The translations under genes and the position numbers were made by a program. Positions 22,737 through 34,073 of a DNA stretch of 37,915 bases are shown one piece after another. This DNA is from Priapulus caudatus. Lineage: Eukaryota; Priapulida; Priapulimorpha; Priapulimorphida; Priapulidae. The notes under the pieces were generated by a model. That model searched no databases and was not told where the DNA came from. It saw only the letters and a list, made by a program, of their open reading frames with translations. The stretch lies in contig NW_014577062.1 of the NCBI RefSeq assembly GCF_000485595.1, positions 449,148 to 487,062 on the forward strand, read 5' to 3'. Each line of letters starts with the position of its first letter. Position 1 is the stretch's first letter.

Positions 22737-25700
22737 GCAAAGACAAAAATTAGTTACGTCGTAAACAATTAATAAGCAAATATGCTTTAGAGACAAGTAA
22801 GGTGGACCGATCGCTCCGACGTCGTTGCAACCGCCCCAGGACAGATTGCACCCGGCCGCATAACGGGCGATGTATCGCCAGGGCGGTTATGTTTGCGTAA
22901 CACAGCTATCATGTTTGCTGGCTTTGGCTATTGGATATGACATATCGGCGAGTATTCTAAGAGAAGACTGCATAAGACGCACCTGACGCCTGGCGAGAGT
23001 CTACGTTGCCGAAAGCGAAAGGTAGACGCGCCGTTGAAATGAATGACTGAGATATTGCGGAAGAACGGGGACAATCGAATGTTCCACCAAAGCTATCGTA
23101 TCCGCTGCGGCAAATGTGCAGCAACGAGAAGCGCAGCTAAGCGTTCAGTAGGCGCGTACGCCCGGTTGCCTCATCAGACGCGAGCAAATTTAGTCGCATC
23201 GCCATTCACGAAGCGGCGTTTTTATCTCTCCCGGCGATTACCGATGATTGTCGGCTTGATTTTCGTCCGTCGCTGGCTCTCGGTGACGGCGCTTCAGAGT
23301 TTATTTTACATCATGCCGTCGTTACGCGTCGATCCTAGCTCTTTTGTTAACAGTTCTAACGATTATTACATCGTTTCATTTTACGTTTCGCCATGCAAAC
23401 TCTGGTAGTCGAGACTGTGGGATGCCAGCACGGCCAGCTTTCTTGCGGTGTTCGTGCATATACCGTGCCATATTCGCGGCGTGATAGGTTGATCTCAGAC
23501 ACGGCATCCCCAACTTCGTGCGGTGGCATATTAACACGAATAGGCCGCAGCGCTCGGAAATATTTACGACAAAACGACACCACACATAAACGCACCGACA
23601 CGCACGCGACGGCAAGAATGCACTCACACACACACCACACAGCAACAACAACATACAAACACACACACACACACACACACGCACCAATGAATCGCAAACG
23701 GTGGTCAATGCATTAGGAACAATGCCACTTCTACGACAAACGACCTATTGTCTATGGTATTTGAGCTATCTTTTATTAATATATGTTACGATCACGGATC
23801 GTGGTGGTCTTCTGACCACCCGGTGCATTATTTAGCGACGTGCAAGAGCGTGTAATGCGGTCTGCTGGTCGCCTATTCTACTGACAGACTGAAAGGCGGA
23901 CCGGCGTGGAGCGCTACGCAGGTATGTCATTAATAAACAATCGCATACCTGGTTCGGGTGCAAGGGTTCTCTCGAGGGCGTGTGACGCACTTAGCGCGAC
24001 ATCGTCGTTCGCCATTGCGATGGGCGATGACGCAAGGGGTGATGCAATATAAACACGAAGAGAGAAAATCTAATGAATCCCGTCGACAATCATGGCACCG
24101 CATGATGATAGGACAGGCAGACCCCCCTCCTCCCTACGCGGAGGGATGAGACGAGTGTACACTGCTGCAATGCCATCGACTGCGGGCGCTGGGCATACAT
24201 AGCAATACGCCCCTTCCTTTCAGAGGAAGGCAGTTATTGCCTACGGACGAGGTGCAATGCAACGCGTGACTGTTTGCCTCTAAATTCCAGCTGAGCGATT
24301 AATTTACGACCAATAAGTTGCACAGCGGCGAATTCAGTCATCCCCAGGAGGCTGGCCAAACGTACGTTTCCTGCCAATGCAGAGAATGAGCGGGCTGTGG
24401 GTCGACGAGGCAGGGTCGACGACAGCTACCGAGACTGCGAATGATGCTGAGGTGGTCGAAGATGTGGAGGCTGCGTGGAGGATGCGGAGATTGTTAGACG
24501 TGAATGAGGCCGTCGAAGAGATGTTAGACATGTGGCGGCCGTGGAGGGTGCCGAGGTTTCGGAGGCTGTGAATGCTGCAGGGGAGGGGTGCTAGGTATGC
24601 GGAGTGCTTCTCTTCGTGCCAATCAATACGCGAGTGGAAACGTCGCTGTTATTAGCCGGCTGTGCTCTCGCGAGGGTGGCGAGCAAATATGTACAATCAC
24701 AATCCACTCGGCTGTTAGTTATAACATGTACAATCTATCCACGCCCCATGTCCGAGACTCCACCCCACCTACCGTCCAAGCAAAGCTGGAAAATAACGCG
24801 CACAGCCTACTACTTACACTATACTATAACAGTCATATGAGTTACACACGTGACTGCCTTACATCGCCTCTAGAGTCAAAGTAGGTACATACGAAATTGA
24901 CTTAGTCTGGCACTTAAGTCACATGAGTCATATTCGGAGATGACTGACACCGTTACACCTGGAGCTACTATAGAATGGTGTGTTAAAGTCAGTATTCCGA
25001 GTATTTTCGCAAACCACTCTCATATTTTCACGACTGTTGCAAATTACAGTATTGCTTGCCTAACGATTAGTGTCACTCGTACATCACTCGTTGATCGTTA
25101 TTTTAACAGATATATCCAATGTTTGAAATTTGATTTAACTTTGCTTCTTGTTTATGTAATGTGACTCTCGCATTATGCGAGAAAATCTTACAGACTAGCA
25201 CCCTGTCTCCATACTTTGTGAATAGTATCTGTGTTGCCTTTGTTTATATGTGTTGACGAGGTACCAGTCCAGAGCCACATGTGTTACAGAAACAGATTCA
25301 CCGTAGGGATACATGTGGTATCATTTACAAATTTATTGTCACGACAATGAAAATGCGACCGCGTTGTTACATACTAAACTACTATTTTATATACTATAAA
25401 AGTCTAAACTCTAATTAATTTTCAAGTTGGCGTAATACGTAGCATATCCGCCAATAGATTGTTTTCAGTTTTGTACGTATATCTGAAAAAATCCTGTAAT
25501 GGCAAATCCTCTATTCCACCTGTTCTCTGTCACAGTACTTTCGCCATCGTACGTTATAAATGTCGTCTTGCATAATACCGTATCCCCTTTAATAGGAATA
25601 TGAATATGCCTTCTCAGTTAATGGTACTGACCCAATATTGTAATATGTTGTCAAACAGTGTTTCAAACAGCTGTCATTCTCTTGCAGTCTTGGTGAAGAT

Positions 25701-26301
25701 TGGGTTTCGAGTTCTCTTTAAACAAATATAGACTTGACAGTCTCGTTTTATAGTTTTAAACGTCACGTTCCCGTAAAATGCAGCTGGTTGTTTAATTGCA
25801 TTTTCCAGTGATTTATTGCCCAAATGTGCTGCGCGTTTCTTGGGAACGCTGTCTGCAATGAGAGGTAAGAGATGATCGAGTTTACCACTACGATATTATA
25901 TTTTTATATAAAAACAGCAGTTGTCGTATTCGGGATTGCACAAATAAGCATGAAGGAGTGTAAAATGTGAGTGAAGAAGCGGTTGGTTTGCAATGAAAGT
26001 GTATTACTGGCATATATACGCATGTGCGTCAGCCAACCCCCTCCAAACATTATAGTTATAGGACTAGACGCACGATCGTTCAATGATTTTTCACGGCGAG
26101 GTGGCTTGTTAAAAAAAGGAAGAAGCGCTTACATATGGTATTACGCAGCGGAAATGTAACTAATTAAAAAAAAATTATGTGATGTACAGTGGGACAAAAT
26201 GGCGTTTCGTGGAAAGAGATGAGATAGGCCTACATTACGCACAGTAGCGCATATATATATACGGTGTTTATGCAGATTGATCAGTACATTGTCGTTTCGT
26301 G
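22737..26301. other. No recognisable exon; CpG-rich patch and a CA microsatellite
   Basis: From 22800 to about 23560 CpG is frequent. A CA-rich stretch with a pure run at about 23657-23680 follows. At 24390-24560 the + strand has a GAGG/GTGGAGG-rich segment giving a short acidic frame of unknown meaning. The remainder, to the CaV2 exon, is AT-rich. I could not identify CaV2 exon 1 here. Confidence 0.4.
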
Positions 26302-26322
26302 TTCCTTAACCTGATCCCTCAC
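26302..26322 (+). other. cac: U12-type intron branch site and AC acceptor (3' end of intron 1)
   Basis: TTCCTTAAC at 26302-26310 is a full match to the minor-spliceosome branch-site consensus. Its branch adenosine (26309) lies 13 bases before the intron end, within the short spacing typical of U12 introns. The intron then ends CCTCAC, giving an AC terminus at 26321-26322 instead of AG. No AG lies at the position required by homology, and an in-frame TGA at 26312-26314 excludes any acceptor upstream. AT-AC introns at this region of repeat I are known in voltage-gated cation channel genes. The matching 5' splice site is not identified. Confidence 0.85.
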
Positions 26323-26428
26323 GCCGTTCGAGTACGCCGTTCTGATGACCATCTTTGCCAACTGTGTGGTGCTAGCCCTCGAGGAACATCTACCGGAGGG
26401 AGACAAAACACCGCTGTCCATACAACTG
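26323..26428 (+). CDS. cac: CaV2 calcium channel alpha-1 subunit, exon 2 (segment IS1)
   Basis: One of three exons of the pore-forming subunit of presynaptic (P/Q/N/R-type) voltage-gated calcium channels, which admit calcium to trigger transmitter release. The exon is 106 nt: its first base completes a codon and 35 codons follow. It encodes PFE, then the hydrophobic IS1 segment [20 protein letters not shown], then the S1-S2 loop with DKTPLSIQL. The LEEHLP..DKTP pattern is diagnostic of CaV2. It ends at a clean donor, CTG then GTACGT. From memory, the vertebrate CACNA1A exon 2 is also 106 nt with the same phases. The start is set by the AC acceptor at 26321-26322. The alternative AG at 26331-26332 would break the phase and drop the conserved PFE. 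Confidence 0.95.
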
Positions 26429-27100
26429 GTACGTCTCGCCCTGAGTTGCTCTGGAACGTTCTCGCGCATGCGCGGTATACGCTCGCGCGCGTAATTAGCG
26501 TCGGTGGCGGAAACGATGACGATAGCAATAAATGAGGCGAGGGCGCGAGTGATAAATGACTGAAGCGCGTAATGTCCGTTATCGCGCTGTTACCCCTTAT
26601 CCGCTATCGTTGTTCTATCTCTGCTTTTCCTCCGCGTCGCCTATTATGAAACCAATTAGCAGGCCATAAAACTAATGTCTGTACTATACCCGGTGCAGTG
26701 GATCGACTCGTCCTGTTTTTAATGCTAATAAAATTTACTTGAGCGCAAGTCACTCGGCTCGCGAATAACTTCTTTTCTGATCATCATCATATCTTCTTCC
26801 CTTTTATTTTACAATAAAACAGTTGCGGACGCGTGGCATTTGGCTCTTACATTTCGGCGCTCACTATACGGAACTATTTGCAAAACAAAAATTCGCCAGC
26901 AGACGCACACTGGACTTCATCTGGCTAATGCGCACACGCCGCCGACATTTTACGCAATCAATTTGTAATCGTGCTGTAAAGCTGTCACAGCCGCACTGTT
27001 AAAATATATTCGGGCATGTCATCGCGCGGCAGGCGCGCACTGGGACTGTGTTTAATCAGGGAACCTTTTAAGCAAATAGCTCACAGCGATGAGATGGCGA

Positions 27101-27105
<5 letters not shown>

Positions 27106-27144
<39 letters not shown>
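27106..27144 (+). repeat. (GA)n followed by CG-rich run
   Basis: A pure GA run with a few GAGC interruptions passes into GCGCGCGC near 27145-27152. Confidence 0.95.
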
Positions 27145-27451
27145 CGCGCGCGCACGTGCGCATGCGCTGCAGCCACAGCGCGCTGTTCTGTTTACTATCA
27201 ACACTCGCCGCTATGCTCTCCCATACTCGCGCATGTTTGGGAATCTTCGATCGCGGATATTTGTTAGTACGCTGTGGCTAGTCAACCGCGTATCGCCGCT
27301 TACTACGTATCGGACGCCTTAACCAATTCTCATGCAGCATATATGTATATACTCGCTAGCTCTAAGCTGTAAAGGTTTTGTGGGAATTTTGTGTCGACAG
27401 AATCACGTCACGTCTGAATCAATAATAGATACGGGAATTACAATCAAGACA

Positions 27452-27471
27452 TCTCTCTCTCTCTCTCTCTC
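27452..27471 (+). repeat. (TC)n microsatellite in intron 2
   Basis: About ten TC units, opposite in strand sense to the GA tracts at 27106 and 27579 in the same intron. It could pair with them in the transcript. Confidence 0.95.
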
Positions 27472-27578
27472 CATCTATATATACATACAGTCATTATTAT
27501 ATTCCCCTAGAGAAATAAAATCCATAATGGGAAAAATAATGTAAAAGAATAAAAAGGACGAAATAAAACAAATGAGAA

Positions 27579-27646
27579 ACAGAGAGAGAGAGAGAGAGAG
27601 ACAGAGAGAGCGAGCGAGAGAGAGAGACATCGAAAGAAAAAGACAG

Positions 27647-27682
<36 letters not shown>

Positions 27683-27716
27683 AGAGGGAGAAAGAGTGAG
27701 AGAGAGAGAGAGAAAA

Positions 27717-27786
<70 letters not shown>
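27579..27786 (+). repeat. Long (GA)n tract just upstream of exon 3
   Basis: About 208 bases of GA with AAGA/CGAG interruptions, pure from about 27725 to 27786. It ends 167 bases before exon 3. The Arg-Glu frame at 27572-27802 and the Ser-Leu frame on the other strand are artefacts. Confidence 0.97.
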
Positions 27787-27790
<4 letters not shown>

Positions 27791-27953
27791 CGCAAGAGAT
27801 AGCGTATATATAATTGATATTATAAATTATTTCTCCTTATATTATATTGTATGAACGAGAGAGAAAACATTCGGCAATAATACTATTGCTTCATTAATAT
27901 GGTTTAGTATGATATAAATGATATATCTAAGTATAGCTTTTTGTCTTTTACAG

Positions 27954-28093
27954 GAAAAAACCGAGATCTACTTTATAGCAATATTTTGTTCAGAAGCTGT
28001 GCTAAAAATCGTAGCATTAGGATTCATAGTCCACAAAGGATCCTACCTTCGAAACATTTGGAATATAATGGATTTCATAGTTGTAGTAGTAGG
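27954..28093 (+). CDS. cac: CaV2 calcium channel alpha-1 subunit, exon 3 (segments IS2 and IS3)
   Basis: The exon is 140 nt: 46 codons plus two bases, starting in phase 0 after TTTTACAG and ending before GTAAGT. It encodes EKTE, then IS2 ([19 protein letters not shown]), the hallmark loop HKGSYLRN, then the start of IS3 ([12 protein letters not shown]). The FxxE motif in IS2 and the Asp of MDF in IS3, which form the gating-charge transfer centre of voltage sensors, are intact. [15 protein letters not shown] separates CaV2 from CaV1. The length equals that of vertebrate CACNA1A exon 3 as I recall it. GC is about 34 percent by my count, lower than in the flanking exons. Confidence 0.98.
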
Positions 28094-28379
28094 GTAAGTA
28101 AACACCTGCGTATACTGTTATACGTATTACTTTCATACATATATGTATTTATCTACTTAGGCGTGCTTAACCTGTTGTATGCGAGACTCTTACAACGGAT
28201 AATCACATACTCGTACGTGAATGCACGCACACGCAGCTATGTTGAATCAACGTTATAAATCTCTTCATTCTCCGACACACTCCTCTGAGCCTCAGTGTCC
28301 TTCGCCATTTTTCCTCAATCCTCGTTTTACTGATCAATCGCTCCTTGGCGTTCTCTCTTTTTCTCGTTCTCTCTATTGT

Positions 28380-28458
28380 CTACACACACACGCGCACGCA
28401 CGCACGCTCGCACGCACGCACGCATGCACGCACGCACGCATACACACACGAACGCACG

Positions 28459-28520
<62 letters not shown>
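28380..28520 (+). repeat. CACG/CGCA passing into pure (CA)n
   Basis: CGCA tetranucleotide repeats lead into an uninterrupted CA run (28463-28520). Thr-His and Cys-Val frames on the two strands are repeat translations. Confidence 0.97.
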
Positions 28521-28522
<2 letters not shown>

Positions 28523-30170
28523 ACACACTATACACAATCTCTCCTCTGTCTGACTGTCACGCTCTTTCATTCTGTCGCTCTTTATGCATATATATACGGT
28601 GTTATTTAGTTCCCCTTGGCTTCTGACATTTAATCCGCCGCAGGCTCGCAGCGCAGTCGGAGATGGCGTACTGTAGGCTGTTCATGAAGCCATCCTCATG
28701 TACAGTAGCTTTCACTTGTCGCGCTCCTTATCACGACAGAAGTGACAACTAACACGCAACAACTAGGACGCGTGCAGGGGACATGCAAGACATATTTCGA
28801 TGAGGCTAGGCGCATGTGTTTTGCACTGATGCAGCCATAATCAAACTGCAAGCATCAATATAAACGCTGTTGTTACTCGCAGGTAAAAGCGATGCTCCTC
28901 CTTATGCCCCCGTTGTAAAACTCAACCCGTTGAGTGTAATTTCCAGAGTAATTACCCAACTTAGTGTCGATAATGAGTTAACAACAGTGGCCAATTGATA
29001 TAGTCGACACTGCGTCAAATAAAGCGTATATGAAAGGGCAGGTGAAACGTTAGCGAAAAGACAAGTAGCTAGTACAATGTAGCACATGTACTGACAGGCG
29101 TTTCTGGTAACACTTGTACAGGATATAGCCTCGGCTTCCCCACAAAAAAAAACGGAAAAGAAGAAGCGCGACTGAGTGTCCCCACCTCATGGAAAACAAT
29201 AGTTTCTACTGAGAGGCAACTTTTCGATTGAAAGTTTCATTCCCAACTTTTGGCGATGTAATTACATACATTACGTCTCCGATGTTGACGATTATGACGA
29301 ACGAGACGTGTTGCTATGATATTGACTGCCACGACTCTAAGTTCACGCGCAGCTATTAACCCGTTCCGCTGCTTCAATTGAAAAATAACAAAAACTGAAC
29401 CGAGTGGAAAAAACGTATATCTGTGAAAGCGTCTGACATTTACTACAGGATAAACTATTCGTATAACTTATATATAGAGTACTGTGTGCGTGTGAAAGTG
29501 TTTACCAATCAATGCATTTCTATAACCGTCCCGACCTTTAGCGAAAGTAGAAATGGACATTTATGCTAATTAATACGCGAGTTTTCGAGTTTGCCAACCA
29601 AATTTTGGTTATTACAGTTAAAAGCCTTTTTTGTAAAAAATATTTCTGGGTTTGCGGAAAGTATTACCAGGTAATGATTCTGATCCAGGTAATGATGCAG
29701 GTAATGAGGTATTGCCTCTAAAAATGCCGACGTTTATTTCAATGTCAAACCCTAAGAACTATGTATTGTATACATAAAATCAACGTTAACGTCTGAATAA
29801 AAACTAGGGGTTAGTTTGACGTTTTTGTTATTAGTTAACACTTTCTATGCAAGCAGTATCAATATCATTACTGTTAATAGATTGAATCAGGAAAGTATAA
29901 AGGGCTTATTTACTATATATTGGCTCTAGTTAGCATTATGTAACCTAATAGAAATCAATGCTTCTTCATCAGCAGTAATTATACGAACAAAGATTTTAAC
30001 ATTAATTTTTATTAGTTGATCTTTTGCGTCATTATTCGGTTCATCATTAAAACGCACAGATCATCACTAATAGGTAAATATGATTAGACGCTTCCACAAT
30101 TTTGTAATCATGAAATCATAAACTAATTATTTAGAGAAATCACAACGTGCATGCTAACCACTTGTGGTGG

Positions 30171-31509
30171 TCTGTGTGTGTGTGTGTCTGTGTGTCTGTG
30201 TGTCTGTCTGTCTGTTCATCCATGAATCCATCTATCTACCCACCCATCCGTCCACCCACCCATCCATTTATCCATCCATCCATCTATCCATCCATCCATC
30301 CATCCATCCATCCATCCATCCATCCATCCATCCATCCATCCATCCATCCATCCATCCATCCATCCATCCATCCATCCATCCATCCATCCATCCATCCATC
30401 CATCCATCCATCCATCTATCCATCCATCCATCCATCCATCCATCCATCCATCCATCCATCCATCCATACCATCCATGCCATACGCATGGCCATCCATACC
30501 ATCCATCCCTCCATCCATCCATCCATCATCATCATACCATCCATCCATCATCCATCCATCCATCCATCCATGCGCATCCGATCCAATCCATCCACCCACC
30601 CACCCATCCATTTATCCATCCATCCATATCCATCATCCATCCATCCACATCCTCATCCATACCATCCATTCCATCCATCCATCCATGGCACCATCCATCA
30701 TCCATCCATACCATCCATCCATCCATCCCATCCCATCCATCCATCCATCCAATCTCATCCATCCACCATCCATCCATCATCCCATCCTCCATCCATCCAT
30801 CCATTACCATCCATCCAATTCATCCATCCATCCATCCATCCATGTCATGCATCATCATCTATCCATCCATCCATCTATTCATCCATCCATCTATCCATCA
30901 TCCATCCATCCATGGCCATCCATCATCATCCATCCATCCATCCATCCATCAATCCATCCATCCATACCATCCATCCATCCATCCATACATCATCCATCCA
31001 TCCATCCAATCCATCCATTCCACTCCATGCCATCCATCCATCCAATCCATTCATCTAATCTATCCATCCATAAATTCATCCATCCATCCATTATCCTGCA
31101 TACATCTATTCATCCATCTATCCATCCATCCATCATCCATCCATCATCATTCATACCATCATCCATCCATCATCCATCCATCCATCCATCCATCCATCCA
31201 TCCATCCCTCCCATCATCCATTCCATCCATCCATCGACCATCCATCCCCATCCATCCTACCATCATTCATCCATCCATCCTCCACCATTCATCCATCATC
31301 CATCATCATCCATCCATTCATACATCCATCATCCACATCATCCATCCATCCATACCATGCCATCCATCCATCCACCATCTCATCCATCCATCCCATCCAT
31401 CATCCATCCATCCATATCCATGCTATCTCAATTCATCCATCCATGCCATCCATCCATCCATCATCTATCCACCTAATCTATCTATCTGTTTGTCTACTAT
31501 CTATCTATT

Positions 31510-31545
<36 letters not shown>
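30171..31545 (+). repeat. TG/TCTG run, 1.3-kb (CATC)n tract and (TA)n tail
   Basis: A TG and TCTG run (30171-30215) is followed by about 1.3 kb of CATC tetranucleotides (30217-31511). The first few hundred bases are nearly pure; the rest is interrupted by CATACC, CATCAT and short unique words. It ends in CTAT repeats and a TA run (31513-31545). Because 4 is not a multiple of 3, the tract reads in frame as Ile-His-Pro-Ser on + and Met-Asp-Gly-Trp on -, giving open frames of up to 460 codons that are not genes. It ends about 115 bases before exon 4. Confidence 0.97.
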
Positions 31546-31548
<3 letters not shown>

Positions 31549-31660
31549 GCTATTTACCTGTCTCTTCACGAGTTTGTTTGCTGAAGCGCTGGTTTTGCTT
31601 GTGTTTGTGTTTCTAACATCACTTGATAATGACGGATATTTCTCTTGTTGGCCGTTTCAG

Positions 31661-31773
31661 CATAGTAACGATGGTAGTCGGCACGGGCGGTACGGAAGGA
31701 AGCGGGTTCGACCTCCGAATCCTCAGAGCGATCAGGGTGTTACGCCCCCTTAAGCTCATTTCGGGCGTGCCTA
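31661..31773 (+). CDS. cac: CaV2 calcium channel alpha-1 subunit, exon 4 (IS3 end, S3-S4 linker, IS4 voltage sensor)
   Basis: The exon is 113 nt, starting in phase 2 after GTTTCAG and ending before GTAAGT with one base of a Ser codon. It encodes the end of IS3 (IVTMVVGT), a Gly-rich linker (GGTEGSG) and the IS4 voltage sensor [17 protein letters not shown], then ISGVP. Five basic residues recur every third position (R,R,R,R,K), so the gating charges are intact. As I recall, the vertebrate CACNA1A equivalent is 92 nt, so this exon is 21 nt (7 residues) longer, all in the S3-S4 linker. GC is about 58 percent against 34 percent in exon 3. Drosophila cac has mutually exclusive IS4 exons; only one such exon is visible here. 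Confidence 0.97.
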
Positions 31774-32910
31774 GTAAGTATGAAAACTCCGACTATTAAG
31801 TAGATGCAACTATATTCTTAGATGGTGATATAAGGTAGTATATAGTTTAAACTGGTATGGGCTATTCACGAACTAAGACCATTGTTCGTCATTCGTTTTC
31901 GAACTGCCATTCGCTCTGGAGATGATCGTAAGATTTCTGACGTGGCATGCTATTCGAGGCGACACACGCGACCATGGTGTAAATGTGCGACGTCTGCATG
32001 GCGAGGGTGCGCCGTGGTGCGCTATTAAGGGGCGCTGTACAGTCACGGCTCTTGAGAAAAATACTGCCACACGTCAAATTCAAGAGCGCGTGTTGTAGAG
32101 CGATTAACAGTCACCGACACCCGTTGTTATAGCTGCCCGCGTTATATCAACGCTCTGGTGCGCATATAGATGTCGACGAATACTGGCGTATGCTTGATAA
32201 GCATTTTCGAATTACATTAGCAGCCGTTTTCGTAGGAGGCGTGGTAAAATCGCCACGCCTGTCGGAATATGAACGGTTAGAATATTAACACAAAACATAA
32301 CGAGGATTTCCAATTTTATCTCACGACCGTGATGATTTTTGCCGTTTGCAGCCGAAACAGATCATGAAGTTATTTTGACCGAAATACACGGTGTTTGCAG
32401 CGCCACACTCCACGTTGTGAGAGCAACACACTAAACTAGCAGAGCAATCATTTACGATTAGACGATTGTACGGCTTAGATTGCCCATCCTCCAGCCCGGA
32501 CGGTCAACGAAAATAAATAATTCCATTAGAAATAGAATTTCCTGTGTAAATGAATCATAAAAAAAAACCATGTTAGGAATAGCGAATCATATCAGCGTCT
32601 TGATTGTAACACTTATTGACAGTCGTCGGCATCGTATTTTTTTATTCTCACGCAGTCTAAGACGACCGTGATATACAGATTAACACGTCATTGAACTCAT
32701 CACTCAATAACAATGCATCGGCATCCTCATCCGAAATAACTGCATATCCACACCGGATATTGTCGTTCCTTTATAATATACTGGCTCCGAGAAATGTCTG
32801 TACGACGCGTGTATAACTTGACAGAAATCAATATTTAATTTGTAGTATTGATCAGAATTAAAACGAGAGGAAATATGATTAGCCGTGTTCGGACGTGTAC
32901 GGATGGCGTG

Positions 32911-33420
32911 AATTAGGCGCTGCTTGCTGGTGGATGTAACGCTGAAATTAAGTAGGCGGCGTGGAAGAAATTTCGGTGTTGCATCGTAGATGTTGATCGG
33001 AGAAGAAAGGCTGCAATTAGGTGAGATGCTATGGTCGCAGAATGAAGCGTCGTTATTAGGTTACAGAGGCGCTGTCCGCGGAGTGAACTCGGCTCAAAGC
33101 TGCTGAAATGAAAACAAAAACTAGGTAGGCGCTGAAGTCAGGAAAGGCATGACACCAGAATTAGGTGGAAGGGGAGAATGGCAAGAACACCAATATTAAA
33201 TAGAAGGGGATGATCCTAAGAACTTCGAGAAATATGAGATCAGGGGGACTCTGGAATTAGAAGGACGTCGATGATGACAAAACGGTTGAATAGGAGATTT
33301 GTAACGATCTCCAAAGCCGAATACGAGGTGTGGATAATTAATAACGCATTGATCACGAAGAGAAAGCAATAGTTAATAGATGGAAGGGACAACACGTAAA
33401 ATTAATTTCGAATTAGAGTT
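32911..33420 (+). repeat. Irregular AATTAG/TAGGCGCTG-like repeats
   Basis: Words such as GAATTAGGCGCTG, AATTAAGTAGGCGGCG, CAATTAGGTG, ACTAGGTAGGCGCTG and GAATTAGGTGG recur at uneven spacing of about 35-70 bases. This may be an old, heavily diverged tandem array. Weak evidence. Confidence 0.35.
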
Positions 33421-34073
33421 TTGAGTAGATGTGATTTGGAAATCAATCCAGGTAGTGTTGGAGGTGGCGTTTATATCCGGAGAATTAGCGACGGTCAAAC
33501 TAGCATTTATGAGGCGTCAGGGATGATGAAGCAGACGGAGCCGGGAGGAGAACACCACAGCCATAGGGGCGGTGTAATCGGCTGCGGAAACTTTCAGGAA
33601 AGCGATTGTTTGGTTTACAACTGCTCACACTCGTGGAACGCTGTAGCGAATGCTTGCATTACGTGGCATAAACCGCGTGATTTCGCGCCATATATCGCCG
33701 GTGCTGCGTTTTCTACTTCGCTAGTAACATTGAAGCTCGTCTAACCAGCATGCATTGCAACACCACGCGCCGTCAAGAGTTTAGACGGTCTGACATGTTA
33801 CGAATTGTACCCTACATGCGATGCGAGCACGCTCAGCAGATGTAACATTAGCCGTGGCAAACATGAACTAAAGTAGCCGCGTCAAGGCTGACGCGGCACG
33901 TACGTTGAAGTGAATATCAGTTATACTAATGCGGCGTCGGTTAAGAACAATGATACAGACATCGGTAGTATATCGCATGGGCAGCAACGAGGGCTGCGCA
34001 GCGGAAGCGTATATGTCCCCGTTAATGCAATCAACCAACGAAAACCTTTTGATGGAGAGTATTTCTTGGGAAC
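33421..34073. other. CpG-rich intronic stretch, no recognised feature
   Basis: The 107-codon open frame at 33421-33744 (+) has no recognisable domain, no splice context and no conserved composition, and I treat it as chance. CpG density rises from about 33540 onward. Confidence 0.35.

Larger units (their letters stand above)
26429..27953 (+). other. cac: Intron 2 of CaV2 (1525 nt, GT-AG)
   Basis: Bounded by donor GTACGT and acceptor TTTTACAG, joining exons in phase 0. It contains only microsatellites (described separately) and no recognisable exon. Small frames at 26281-26535 on the minus strand are shadows of exon 2. Confidence 0.95.
28094..31660 (+). other. cac: Intron 3 of CaV2 (3567 nt, GT-AG)
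   Basis: Bounded by GTAAGT and a GTTTCAG acceptor, with phase 2. It carries a CA/CGCA microsatellite, a TG/TC run and a very long CATC tract. Between 28521 and 30170 I see only AT-rich DNA, and no duplicate voltage-sensor exon. Confidence 0.95.

Noticed and set aside
21978-22796. Ser/Leu-rich and Arg/Glu-rich frames on both strands
   Set aside because: Generated by pyrimidine-rich and GA-repeat DNA; frames overlap one another and lack domains or splice context.
26271-26275. TGCAG as the acceptor for CaV2 exon 2
   Set aside because: An in-frame TGA at 26312-26314 would interrupt the exon, and the resulting length would not match the conserved structure.
26331-26332. AG within TTCGAG as a conventional acceptor for exon 2
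   Set aside because: It would give a 96-nt exon starting in phase 0, lose the conserved PFE residues, and leave the perfect U12 branch site unexplained. It is not strictly excluded without transcripts.
30147-31546. Open frames of 303, 460 and 333 codons on + and 131 codons on -
   Set aside because: They translate the CATC tetranucleotide as Ile-His-Pro-Ser or Met-Asp-Gly-Trp in every frame and lie inside intron 3 of CaV2.
33421-33744. 107-codon open frame as a separate gene
   Set aside because: No recognisable domain, no promoter or splice evidence, and it lies in CpG-rich intron where stop codons are rarer.
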